From assembly GCA_964059195.1 (NCBI GenBank), contig CAXKWD010000001.1, forward strand, positions 217,256,484 through 217,320,483: a stretch of 64,000 nucleotides of DNA, read 5' to 3'. The notes under the pieces were generated by a model. The model did no database searches. It saw nothing but the letters and a program-made list of their open reading frames with translations, and was not told where the DNA came from. The DNA is from Ectobius pallidus (lineage: Eukaryota > Arthropoda > Insecta > Blattodea > Ectobiidae). The stretch's first letter is position 1. The number at the start of each line of letters is the position of its first letter. This document shows positions 33,106 to 44,033 of the stretch, one piece after another. The position numbers and the translations under genes were made by a program.

Positions 33106-33559
33106 TAGTATATTGCGATACAAGTGGCGTAAGGCACGTTTACGGGTCGAGGAAACAGATTAAAAACCCTCGGCTGCGCCTCGTGTTTTTAAGTTTTCGA
33201 GACCCGTAAATGTGTTGCATGCTATTTTTTGCACGACGATTACTTATATCAATTTAATTATATTAATTGTGATATTACCTGAAAATATTATGTGTATACA
33301 TTCTTGAAGACAGATGTTTATTTCAGAAAGTGATTCGCATGTGTTTGTTGTTATGGGAACCGAATATTTGTCCTGGGGGCTTTGTCCATAAAGGCTTGTA
33401 TTATGAAGTGTATCGTAATGAATTATGACGTGGCGCAGGCACCGTAAGTAATTTAACCGCATCGCAACGCCCTTAGCAACAAGATTGTGTGGGAATGTCA
33501 ACTTACGATCCACGGCAACAACGTTCGTAAGTTCCACTAATTAGTTAAGGAGTGCAAAA
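33106..33559 (+). repeat. Rep-A copy 3 (second of a tandem pair)
   Basis: Starts TAGTATATTGCGATACAAGT. The GC-rich hairpin at 33135-33230 pairs TTTACGGGTCGAGGAAAC with GTTTTCGAGACCCGTAAA. A minus frame of 97 codons (33244-33537) is similar to those at 32808-33083 and 38068-38361. Its interior is closer to the copy at 37942-38384 than to its tandem neighbour. Confidence 0.8.
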
Positions 33560-34240
33560 AATTCATTACAGAACAGGGTACAATGCATAAACTAATGTTA
33601 ATCGTTGAGTTAACTGTTTTCTTTGCAGTCCGGCACGCATTTATAACACAGGCTAGCAAAATATAAAGAAACATACATTCTAGGTGTGAACACGTGTCCT
33701 CAGCTGCTTTTTTCTATCACATAAGTTCGTGGCAATGTGACTTAGTTACAAATTAGAAAATTAGCGGAACATACAATCGGAATGAAAACTGAATTAATGT
33801 TACAATATGAACAAAAGTCTCTAAGATTAAAATATATGAAAATGCCTCTTTATTACATTGACTTATGTGCCCATTCCCTTATATATTCTTTCTTTTTTCT
33901 CCCTAAAGCTTCTGGTGTATAAAATTATATTATTATTTTTTTATTTTATTTTTTAGTTTTAAAATTGAGCATTTTGTAATCGCTTTTGGCATCCCAAATG
34001 GCAGGTCGACATTCCACTTCACTTCTAAAATCTTCAGTATTAATCAAATCTAAACTCATGGCTGGATAACTAGTTTCGCTGAGCTCGATTATAAAACTGA
34101 ATTACGTATATATACAACTTGCATTGCTGGCAATCATAAATGCGGAGACCGAGCGGTGACCGTCACAAGTGACCCAGTGTGAAAAGGCCCTAAAATAAAC
34201 TATTTCGCTCATTTTTGGAAGATACCTGGTTGGTTGGTTC
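33560..34240. other. No identified gene or repeat
   Basis: AT-rich sequence; nothing coding and no matching segment elsewhere in the window was seen. Confidence 0.4.
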
Positions 34241-34462
34241 GTATATGGTTATTTAACGACGGGGATGTACTGCAACTTAGGCCTGTAACCATTGCTGGTG
34301 TGCCAGAATTTTCTCCCGCAGGAGTTCTTTTACATGCCAGTAAATCTACTGACATGGGACTTTTACATTTATGCATACATAAATGCCATCGACCTGGGAC
34401 GGGTTCGAACCCTGGACACAGAAAGCCAGCGAGATACTAAATGCGCCACTCAGGCCGACAAT
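34241..34462 (-). repeat. tRNA-derived SINE of another family
   Basis: On the minus strand a tRNA-like head (GTCGGCCTGAGTGGCGCATT) with B box GGGTTCGAACCC (antisense at 34401-34412) precedes a body containing TTACATGCCAGTAAATCTAC (plus strand). It is the only copy in this window. Confidence 0.7.
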
Positions 34463-34572
34463 ACACTTCTATTGTACATGATCTAGGCCTACTTGTATTA
34501 TGAAAATGAACGACATGCAATATCTGGACTTAATCTACTTTTATTTTCAGTGCTTCAATCATTATAATTATA

Positions 34573-35415
34573 CTAGCTTAAAAGACCCGGCGTCGCCAGG
34601 GTTTTGTATTTTGTAATTGGAAATTAACTTATGAAGGATTTTCAATTTTAAATTCTAGGTCCTTATATAGGCATTTATAATTTGAAATAGGAAGAACGAC
34701 TTATTACACTCAAACTATTCCCTCAGAAAACGCTTGATATAGTTTTTTATGGCTCATAGAGGATCTAGAATGTTGCATCCCATCGCTTGTACTACAGTGC
34801 ACAGCAAGCCTGGTAGAGGTTTAAATAAGAAGAAACAGAAATTCCTGTAACATAAAATTGTAATATCGAGGCGGGAAATTTCCCACTCTTATGTTACCAT
34901 AAAGCATTATCACTTTCATACTTTTCTCTCCAAAAACCTGCGATATAATATAATAATATACACATTACCATACCTCGTTTTGTTTTCTCTATGTCCAGGG
35001 TAGAGAAAGTTATGTGATTCCATTATTTTAGTGGATTTCATTCTGTAATATTTATTTATAACATGAATTATTTTGATAACTTCTCTTATTTGTCAAAAGT
35101 GCATTTCATTTGTTTTTTCCAAGCCCACCTGATACCATTTGGCAACAATATATTCTGTGATTTGGAATTGATAATTCTATGTAAAAAGGGATTAAGTATT
35201 TTCAAAAACATTTAATTTTTGGCATTTAGAATCAGAATTTTTCAAAATCCTTTCTTAGTGAGCACCTACATTATGAAACGAAGGTACTGTCAAAATTCCA
35301 AGTCTCTACCTGTTATAGTTTAGGCTGTACGTTGATTCCTGTCATTCAGTCAATCAGTCAGTCAGTCATTCTTTCAGTCAGTCAGTCAGGACAAAGCCTT
35401 TTATATATATAGAGA
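34573..35415 (-). mobile_element. Hel-D Helitron-like element (843 bp)
   Basis: Minus strand: 5' TCTCTATATATATAAAAGGC, then a long GACT-type tetranucleotide tract. The 3' end is a hairpin followed by TCTTTTAAGCTAG. Flanks are A and T with no TSD. It is nearly identical over its length to 51865-52709, suggesting both arose recently. Confidence 0.9.
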
Positions 35416-35449
35416 TGTCCTGTAATAATAAATAAATACAATATTAATA

Positions 35450-35860
35450 AAATCAGTAACAAAGTGCCAGAATGCTTTTGTTTAATCAATGATAATTGCA
35501 ATTATGATATACAGAAAATAAGTTATTTTTTAAATCGAGTTCCGAGTTAAACTCCAGATCGATTCATTAAGCAGGGCTTACGGAAGAACAAAGATCTAGT
35601 TTAATAAGCTTATGTGAAAGAATATGTGGGTAGTGTTATTTGTCATAGCTAACTGTATTGCAACTTCTAAAGCTGTATATGAACACTGTAAAACAATATG
35701 TTGTCATGAGAAGTGATTTGCATTTGATAAATTCTATCTAATATATTACCATAAAAAAGGCACTAAATTTGGCATTACTCCGGTACTGGTCAACCGATAA
35801 CACGATGTTATTAGTTATAACAAGGAGGTTAATCTAAAAAATAAAACAGCTGATGAGAAG
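35450..35860 (-). repeat. Rep-K fragment
   Basis: Minus-strand Rep-K without SINE-H or TIR-O, covering ACAAAGTGCCAGAATGCTTT to about the TACTCCGGTACTGG stretch. Its first part is gone. Confidence 0.75.
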
Positions 35861-35989
35861 TTTTGTGTAGCGTGAAATCTCCTACATTATGATATATTGA
35901 TTGTACAGGTGTTTTTACTATCTCGCTTGCAATTACATAATTAGCTATGTATTTAATTCATTTCTGTGGTTTTTATTATTTATTAAGTG

Positions 35990-36180
35990 AAAGAATGGTA
36001 CTTTCTAAGATCATATGGTGGACGGGAAATATGTCTGTGTTCTGTACCCACGATAGCTCTAATACAATTTGTCGGATTTTCATGAAACTTGGTATACGCA
36101 TTTATAACGTCCATGGGGGCGAAGCCTGTTGATTTTAGAGCAAATCGGTTGACTGATACCGCAGTAACGACTAATTAACG
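35990..36180 (+). repeat. Rep-K start fragment
   Basis: Plus-strand Rep-K start with the recurrent frame RIFMKLGIRIYNVHG. It lies in inverted order relative to 35450-35860, separated by about 130 bp. Confidence 0.7.
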
Positions 36181-36234
36181 GTCACATGATTTTTAAATGA
36201 AAATCATCACTATACTACAAACCCGCGATGCACT

Positions 36235-36303
36235 GCCTACGGGAGATGGCGAAGCTGGGTGGTAGGTCTAGTGCCTTCAGGGATGCAGCGCTACGGGGTT
36301 TGG
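36235..36303 (+). repeat. SINE-E 3' fragment
   Basis: Matches the end of SINE-E (GGGTGGTAGGTCTAGTGCC, then TCAGGGATGCAGCGCTACGG). The head is absent. Confidence 0.65.
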
Positions 36304-36589
36304 CTTTAGTTTAATTATTATATTAAACTATGTTTAATATAATATAAATTAAATTAAATTTACAAGATAAATCAACAGGTAATGTGATGTAAGAAAGTGC
36401 CAGAATGATTTTTTTAAATAAAATAAAATTAAATAAATAAATATGATATAATATAATTAGCAACCTTGTATCAGGATGTATAACTCTCCCCATTAATATA
36501 TTATTTTTGGTATAAGAATTTTTTTTAAATCTTTCTTCAACATTACAATCTGTTCTACGATGAACAATAAGTAATAATGATACAAGAAT

Positions 36590-36843
36590 ATTAAAGAAAT
36601 TTTGAAGTTTCATATCATATTTTGTAAATGTTGATATATACTGATACTATTTTAGAATTTACAGATTTTTAAATAATTAACACTATATTTTAATAAAATT
36701 AATTGTAATGAAACTTAAAAAATATACATAACGTGTAAGTGGTTAAGTCTTATTTTAAATTTTATTGGTCATGTTTTAATGTTTTCTTAGGTCATAAATT
36801 CATGCATATATCCTATTTTTTAGGTGACAGAAATCCGCCCCCT
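36590..36843. mobile_element. hAT-P copy 3, truncated, between 20-bp direct repeats
   Basis: It covers the interior and one terminus of hAT-P (ending GACAGAAATCCGCCCCCT). A perfect 20-bp repeat AGTAATAATGATACAAGAAT occurs at 36570-36589 and 36844-36863. The first bases of that repeat (GTAATAAT) would be the 8-bp TSD of an intact copy. The other terminus of the element is missing. Confidence 0.75.
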
Positions 36844-37035
36844 AGTAATAATGATACAAGAATGAACATATTAAAAATATAGCCCAGTGGCTAAATATTT
36901 GCATAACATAACAAATCTGTTTGACATTTAATTAAATCTGTAGATTAAGTCCAAAACTCTATTTCTATTGAGCCTAGACGTGTTTGTCCCATTGTTCAGG
37001 AGATTCACTGCATATGAATTGGGGTGTTTTTAGAC

Positions 37036-37290
37036 CAGCGTTTCTCAACCTATGGTCCGCTGACCACTGGTGGTCCGCGGACATAATAAAACAATAAAAT
37101 AAAATAAATAAAGCAAGTGAAAAGTAAAGAAGTAAATTTTTTCACATATTTCCATATAATGACCTATAATTAATACCCCAAATATTACGACTATAGGCCT
37201 TCTTTTAAAAATGGGATGTAAAATTAGGGGTCCGTAAGATTTTTTAGACATTTTACAGGTCCTCGGGTTCAAAAAGGTTGAGAAACGCTG
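37036..37290. mobile_element. hAT-Q copy 2 (255 bp)
   Basis: Begins CAGCGTTTCTCAACCTATGG and ends AAGGTTGAGAAACGCTG. Flanks TTTTAGAC (37028-37035) and GTTTAGAC (37291-37298) give an 8-bp TSD with one mismatch. Non-coding. Confidence 0.9.
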
Positions 37291-37298
37291 GTTTAGAC

Positions 37299-37814
37299 GA
37301 TTCTGGTAGGCCTCACTGTATTTACTTATTTCCTGTTTTACTGTTGGTATTTCAAGATCTGGATAAATATATTTATTACTGATCTACCAGGGAATATATA
37401 TATAAGCATTTTAAGTATAAATTTGTTATATCAGTTTACCTAATTCTGTGAGTATTCGCTAAATATAACTCGAGGTTCGGATTCTCTGTCACATTACAAA
37501 TGAAAGCTCAACGTGGAATTCAAGAGTACAGAGCTAGTACAGCGGGGAAGAAATTGTACAAGTAGTGTGTTGCGAACGTGTCGTGTAGTTCCCCCGGGGT
37601 GTGAAGACGAGCACATGTGGGGTTGTCATTAGAGCGATCCACACGCATTACAAACCGAGCGACCCTTCTCTCCATCATCAGAATGGAGTCTCACAGGGGA
37701 CGGGAGCTTGTCACTACAGGACTCGTATTGTATAAATTGATCACCATGATTGTCAGGAATGGTTCTTACTTTAGGAGAAAACGTGCCTCTATGTTTATTC
37801 AATTACAATTACAA
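37299..37814. other. No identified gene or repeat
   Basis: No supported frame. A 75-codon plus frame at 37617-37844 runs into Rep-K and is not credible. Confidence 0.4.
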
Positions 37815-37941
37815 CTTATAACAAAATCAGGTAAACTTATTTAACAAAGTGCCAGAATGTTTAATCAGTGATAATTGCAATTCTAGAGTGATAGGGAAAA
37901 AGTGAATAAGTCATAATTCCAAAGTTTCAGGAATGGCAAAA

Positions 37942-38384
37942 TAGTATATTGCGACACAAGGGCGGAAAGGCACGTTTACGGGTCGAGGAAACAGTTTTTA
38001 AGTTTTCGAGACCCGTAAATACCTTTACGGCCCGTGTGTTGCATGCTATTTTTTGCACGACTGTTACTTATATCAATTTAATTATATTAATTGTGATATT
38101 ACCTGAAAATATTATGTAAATACATTCTTGAAAATAGATGTTTATTTCAGAAAGTGATTCGCATGTGTTTGTTGTTATGGGAACCGAATATTTGTCCTGG
38201 GGGCCGTGTCCATAAAGGCTTGTATTATGAAGTGTATCGTAATGAATTATGACGTGGCGCTTGGACCGTAAGTAATTTAACCTCATCGCAACGCCCTTAG
38301 CAACACGATTGTGTGGGAATGTCAACTTACGATCCATGTAAACAACTTTCGTAAGTAACACTTACTAGCTAAGGAGTGCAAAAA
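37942..38384 (+). repeat. Rep-A copy 4
   Basis: Starts TAGTATATTGCGACACAAGG and ends GGAGTGCAAAA. A minus frame of 97 codons (38068-38361) is highly similar to that at 33244-33537. The hairpin is shorter than in the other copies because its central loop segment is missing. Confidence 0.8.
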
Positions 38385-38390
38385 ACAATT

Positions 38391-38626
38391 GAAGGGGCTA
38401 GTTCCATAAGGGCGTAAGACACATCTTTAATTTTGAGCTTTTAATATTTATGCCTTCTCCTCATATATCTTAAATACTCAGTGAAAAATTTATTACTTGT
38501 GCATTAAACCTCTGCTCAGTCATAAGAAAAGACCTGTGCTTGTGAGTGGTAACATTGTTTAAAAACATCAAGATTTTTCAAAACTTATGCTCTTGGGCCT
38601 TACGCCCTTATGGAACTAGCCCCTTC
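38391..38626. mobile_element. TIR-N MITE (236 bp)
   Basis: Perfect inverted ends of at least 25 bp: GAAGGGGCTAGTTCCATAAG at the left mirrored at the right (CTTATGGAACTAGCCCCTTC). Flanked by AATT at 38387-38390 and 38627-38630. No coding sequence. The perfect match of the ends suggests a young insertion. Confidence 0.9.
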
Positions 38627-39074
38627 AATTTATTTCCACAGCATTGTTACATTATTTAGTTCAGTCCACCAGATATTTTTACACACTATCTTATATTGTG
38701 TAAAAATATCTGGATGGGACAATATCTAAATATTGTAAAATTGCTGTGAAAATAAATAATTCTTTCTCTCTCCTAAAACTTTCGTATTTTGACTTATTCG
38801 GTTTTTCCCTTTCACTCTAGAATTATGATGTGCAGAAAATAAGTTTTTTTTATCGTTTTCCGAGTTACTGTAAGCTCCAAATCGATTCATTAAGCAGGGC
38901 TTACGTAAAAACAAAGGTCTAAAGTTTGATAATTAACCTTAATTAAAACTAGTATACACACACAGAACTCCTATTGTATAAATTGTTCACCATGTTTGTG
39001 AGGAATGGTTCTTCTTTAAGGGGTACTTCTTAACTTACCTCTATGTTCATTCAGTTACAATTAAAGCTTATAAT

Positions 39075-40211
39075 TAGACCTGGGATTTTAAGGAAAATGC
39101 CTATTTTTTTCCTTATGAAATAACATGAACATTTTTAAATATGTGGTCGTTTCATGTTAAATCACTTACGTTTATAGAGTTGTATAGTGCCCTAAAATGC
39201 CTATTTGGACATTTAGAGGCTATTTTACTATTCTAGTGCCTAAAATGCTTATTTTTTTACATTTAAAACAAAATTCAACGTCTGTAATTTTTACTATATT
39301 ACAATGGGCATTCCTGAATGAAGAGCAGAACAGCAGAGGCTGGGGTTTTCACAGAAACTCGATTTTCCCAAACAATTGTCGCTGACTGACGGGGGAGGAT
39401 TACCTCACAGTGACAGAAGATCGGCTTAAGTTTATATAGTTCATGATGCCTAATTTTGCAGTTATATCTATTAAGAATAGGAAGGCCTATACCACGTTTC
39501 TTGCAGTAAAAAAAAATCACGTTACAGTATAAATGTTGCATAAAATATGTGTGTGCACAATAACTAGACCTGGGATTTTAAGGCAAATGCCTATTTTGTT
39601 CCTTATGAAATAACATGAAATTTTTTTTAATATGTGGACGTTTCATGATAAATCACTTACATTTATAGAGTTTTACAGTGCTCTAAAATGCCTATTTGGA
39701 TCTTTAGAGCCTATTTTACTATTTTAGTGCCTAAAATGCCTATTTTGTACATTTAAAATAAAATTCAACTTCTGCAATTTTTACAATCTTATAATGGACA
39801 CCCCTCAATGAAAACAGAACAGCAGAGGTGGGTTTTCCACAGAAACTTGATTATTCCAAACAATTGTCGCTAAAGAAATGCTGACTGACGGGGGAGGGGG
39901 AGGATTAGGGGGGAAGGACTACGGTGTCAAGTCACCAGTGAAGGAACATCTGTTTAAGTGAACAGGCCTATAGTTCGTGATGCCTAATTTTGCAGTTAAT
40001 TCTATTAAGAATAGGTATACCACGAATCTTGGAGTAAAAAAAAAGACCATGTTACAGTTTAAGTGTATATTGTAATATTTTTAAGTCGATTTTCTAACTG
40101 CTTACACATTTTTAAAGCATATTTTCTCTTTTAGAAGCCTATTTACTTGTTTTAGAAGCCTATTTTAGGTGGCTAAAACTAATTTTTTTAGAGCCTAAAA
40201 TCCCAGGTCTA
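39075..40211. mobile_element. hAT-M (1137 bp) with duplicated 5' part
   Basis: Outer ends are TAGACCTGGGATTTTAAGG and CCTAAAATCCCAGGTCTA. A perfect 8-bp TSD, CTTATAAT, sits at 39067-39074 and 40212-40219. A second copy of the left end begins at 39565, so the first about 470 bp are present twice in tandem (39075-39520 versus 39565-40060). The basic unit would be about 647 bp. No coding sequence. Confidence 0.87.
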
Positions 40212-40219
40212 CTTATAAT

Positions 40220-40995
40220 AAAATCAGGTAAACTGAGGAAGTATTATGTCGACCCCGAAATTCGGAGATGAGTGTTTAATATAAATAAACATTTTGAGTG
40301 CCTCTGAATCCAAAAATACCAAATTCAGACACATGTCTGTGTCTGTGTCTGAAAAATATTATAAAGATATGCATGATTAGTCGCATAAACGGCCTCACAT
40401 TTCTCCCATTCAGGAGTCGTTCCAGTTATTCCTTCATATCTAGGCTATGATGCGAATCCCATTTGAGTTGATAATATAGTCTAATACCATGAACTACAGC
40501 TAAAGTCCGGCAACAGTTTACTTCATTTATTAGTCTACATAAAGAGTAAAAACGATACATTTTTCATTATTTACGTCATATTAGGCCTTGAAAATTAGAA
40601 CTCAAAACATAAAGATCATAAAAACAAAGAGAATAATAGAGCTTGAGTGGGGATGATAGCTTAGCATGTACTCCTGCATAATAAACACGGCCCCCTCTCA
40701 TTGAACACAGGCGGCAGTGCATTGTACACGTCACTACAATCGAATCATCGAGATTTATCGCAGTTTATTTGCACTCGTAATTGGAAATGTGAAGGGTTGT
40801 TATAATTCTCGCGCCCTCCCCTTGCACAATTGCGCACCCTCGTGCAATAATAAGGAAACCTCTACGAGTGCCATTTACACCACTAGTGTGCTAGTTCAAT
40901 TAGTTATCCATTTATTCTGCATTTATGATCTCCACATGAGGGGGCAGATATTCCTAATGGGACAGCTGCATTTTATACCTTAATTTATGGATGAA
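40220..40995. other. No identified gene or repeat
   Basis: The first bases continue Rep-K-like sequence (AAAATCAGGTAAACTG). The rest has an 88-codon plus frame (40717-40983) without recognised motif and may be single-copy DNA. Confidence 0.4.
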
Positions 40996-41060
40996 CTAGC
41001 AGGTGCCCGCGGCTTCTCATACGCTTATTAATGTTTTAAATCATTTTTAACAGCAAAATA
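40996..41060 (-). mobile_element. Hel-C 3' end scrap
   Basis: CTAGCAGGTGCCCGCGGC after an A at 40995, then loss of the family sequence within about 60 bp. A Harb-B copy follows at once. Confidence 0.6.
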
Positions 41061-41071
41061 ATTATAAAATA

Positions 41072-41455
41072 TACAGAATGTTAATGAATATTTGTATACA
41101 GGGGACATAGACAAGCAACTTTATTAGGAGATATTTGCTCTGAGTATTCAATTTTTCCTGTTACAGCATAAAATATCTCAGGGCATGGCCGCCACTGATG
41201 TCTAACATTTGAAAAAATGCAAAACAAAGGAACTTCGTCGTTAACGCTGTAGTTATGGAAAAAATAACTAATGCAGTGGCGGCCAGTCATGTGATTAGTC
41301 TGTAAATTTTGCAGAAAAATAAAGAAACTCTAAATTATGATATAGTTGTTGGTGATCAATTGATCACTAAGAAGGCATGAAGTCAATTTAATGAAAATTT
41401 TAACCCTACTTCGCTTCATTATTGACTTACAAGCACCAAACTGCAATGTCTTTAA
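41072..41455. mobile_element. Harb-B copy, right end missing
   Basis: Begins TACAGAATGTTAATGAATA with an internal deletion in the inverted end and runs to about AACTGCAATGTCTTTAAGG, where the family match stops. Confidence 0.75.
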
Positions 41456-41664
41456 GGGTAAGTTATATGTACGTGAATTATTTTGAAATGTATGTTTTTG
41501 AAGTAGCGGCTAAAACCGTCACGAAATAAGTGTCACACTAAAACCGTCACGAAATTAGTGTCACACTGAAAATATTTTGTTATACGAATACACCAGTTTT
41601 ACAATACTAAAACTAAAAACAGAAAAAAGAAACATATACAATGTGAAAATTACACAATGAGGCG

Positions 41665-41791
41665 TGTAAATGTCCAATTCGGCATTTTGCCTTTATGACT
41701 GGGGAAACTATTAAAAAGTCGATGTCAAATCGAATTTGGCACCTCCCGAATGCGAGTCCAAGATCGTTATCATCTCGGCCACCTCGCACGG
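41665..41791 (-). repeat. SINE-H, body-truncated
   Basis: Head and the first part of the body only. The B-box region is eroded. Confidence 0.75.
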
Positions 41792-41941
41792 TTGTATTTA
41801 TTTTATTTTCTATAAATGTAATTGAAAATAATTTAGCTTATTGTATTTATTTTTTTATATTTTTTTTATTGTCTTTTATGTGTGCGATTTCATATAAGCT
41901 TATCCCATTTGATATATCAGTTTGAGTAAATAAATAACTTA

Positions 41942-42489
41942 TACAGGGTGTTAATGAATAACACCGAAATATTTTACATGTGCATAGAGGGGACATACAC
42001 AAGCAACTTTTATTAGGAGATTTCTGCTCTATGGATTCAATTTTTCCTGTTACAGCATAAAATCTCCCAGGGCATGGCCGCTACTGACTTCTAACATTAG
42101 AAATAAATGCAAAACAAAGGAACTTCGTTGTTAACACTGTAGTCAGCAGTTATGAATTTAAAAAAAATCTAATGCAGTGGCGACCAGTCATGTGATTAGT
42201 CTGTAAATTTTGCAGATTATGGAAACACTAAATTATGATATAGCTGTTGACGAATGATTAAGAGCCAGGTTTTTATCGATCACTAGGAAGGCATGAAGTG
42301 AATTTAATAAACATTTTAACCCTATTTCGCATAATTATTGATTTATGAGCACCAAATTATAATGACTTTAATGCCCTGTAGCAAACACATTTTACGTCAT
42401 AGAGCAAAAATCTCCTAATAAAAGTTGCTTGTCTAAGTCTTTTCTATATACAGGTGAAATATTTCGGTGTTATTTGTTAACACCCTGTA
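41942..42489. mobile_element. Harb-B, complete copy with TTA TSD (548 bp)
   Basis: Left end TACAGGGTGTTAATGAATAA and right end TTGTTAACACCCTGTA, flanked by TTA at 41939-41941 and 42490-42492. This is the cleanest copy for the family's terminal repeats and 3-bp TSD. No transposase. Confidence 0.9.
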
Positions 42490-42492
42490 TTA

Positions 42493-42996
42493 TGATACAA
42501 TTCTGGTGCAGCTTCTTACGACGGATACAGTTCACATTATTCATGCTTTCATTTTATACAAGACGAAACAGATTTTTCCCAACTTTCATACATTTGCTAA
42601 CATATATATTGGCAAATGTATTTTACTATACCCATGAGACTATGTACTCATCCTTTAAATAAAAAAGCATACAAAAAGCCTTTAATGGCTAAAAAATTCA
42701 ACAGAGGGTGTATTCGTAGCAATTTTCCGAACGTCTTTCCATTTTCGTTCGCCCCATAGCATGCTATAAAGCCCCCTCTCAGGGTTGTAAACAGCTTGTA
42801 AACAAATGCCTACAACATCTCATATTTCGTATAGCGAGGGTGGAAATCACTTTTATATGCAGCTCTCGTTATGATTCAGCCCCTAAGATGAGGTTGGCAA
42901 TATTCATTGATACCATGCCTGTGTAGAAACACACGTTATAACAATATGGGAGTAAGTTACTGATTCTTTGTACTTTCTCTTAACTTTCTAGTAGTA
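42493..42996. other. No identified gene or repeat
   Basis: Mixed sequence without supported coding potential. Confidence 0.4.
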
Positions 42997-43749
42997 CTAG
43001 CTTAAAAGGCCCGGCGTCGCCCGGGTTTTTTATTTTATAAGTGGAAATTAACTTATGAAGGACTTTAGATTTTAAAATTCTAGGTATTTATAATTTGAAA
43101 TAGGAAGAACGACTTATCACACTCAAACTATTCCCTCAGAAAACGCTTGATATAGCTCTTTACGGCTCATAGAGGATGTAGAATTTTGCATCCCATCGCT
43201 TGTACAGTATACAGCAAGCCTGGTAGGGGTTCAAATAAGAAGAAACAGAAATTCCGGTAACATAAAATTGTATTATCGTGGCAGAGAATTTTTATTTCTT
43301 ACTCTCATGTTACCATAAAACCGTATTGTTTTCTCTAAATCCAGTTTAGAGTTATGTGACTGCATTATTTTCTTGTATTTCATTCTTTAATATTTATTTA
43401 TAACATGAATTATAGGCCTACTGATACCTTCTCTAATTGGTCAAACTTCCATTTCATTTAATTCCAAACCCATCTGATACCACTTGCAACAATACTGTTG
43501 TCAAGTTTTCTGCGATTTGGATTTGATAATTCTGTGTAAAAAGGGATCAAGTATTCTCAAAAACATTTGATTTTGGCATTTAGAATCAACAATTTTCAAA
43601 ATCCTTTCTTAGTGAGAACCTACATTATGAAGCGAAGATACTGTCAAAATTCCAAGTCTCTACCTCTTATAGTTTAGGCTCTACGTTGATTCCTGTCAGT
43701 CAGTCAGTCAGGACAAAGCCTTTTATATATATAGGCCTAGAGATAGAGA
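42997..43749 (-). mobile_element. Hel-D Helitron-like element (about 753 bp)
   Basis: The 3' end (plus-strand left edge) is CTAGCTTAAAAGGCCCGGCG after A. The 5' end lies near GCCTAGAGATAGAGA with T after it; two positions (43743 or 43749) are possible. An internal deletion shortens it by about 90 bp. SINE-H abuts its 5' end. Confidence 0.82.
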
Positions 43750-44033
43750 TCTGTCTATACAGTAGAGTAGGCCATGGACGTATTGATTGTCAATTATTTC
43801 CATTATTGGTGTATTTTATGTAGGAAATATTAACAGATATTAATTTAAATGAATATAGTACAGAATGAAGTGTTGAGGATGATTCATGGTATGTAAATAT
43901 CCAATTTGGCATTTGCCTTTACGACTGAAGAAACCTTGAAAAAACCCATGTCAAATTGGCCGGTCACGGGATTTGAACCTGGGACCTACCGAATGCGTAT
44001 CCGAGACGTTAACATCTCGGACACCTCGCTCGG
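43750..44033 (-). repeat. SINE-H, near full-length
   Basis: The head at the right reads GAGCGAGGTGTCCGAGATG on the minus strand, with B box GGTTCAAATCCCG. The tail end is missing where it meets Hel-D. Confidence 0.85.

Larger units (their letters stand above)
37883..38820. mobile_element. TIR-O copy 2, interrupted
   Basis: Ends CTAGAGTGATAGGGAAAAAG and TTTCCCTTTCACTCTAG, flanked by AATT at 37879-37882 and 38821-38824. It occupies the same Rep-K site as 19014-19262. Without Rep-A and TIR-N its length would be close to 250 bp. Confidence 0.85.
37815..38935 (-). repeat. Rep-K copy split by TIR-O, itself split by Rep-A and TIR-N
   Basis: Rep-K flanks are 37815-37882 and 38821-38935. Between them lies TIR-O (37883-38820), which contains Rep-A (37942-38384) and TIR-N (38391-38626). 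SINE-H is absent from this copy, and the Rep-K sequence is lost near the point where H sits in other copies. Confidence 0.82.
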
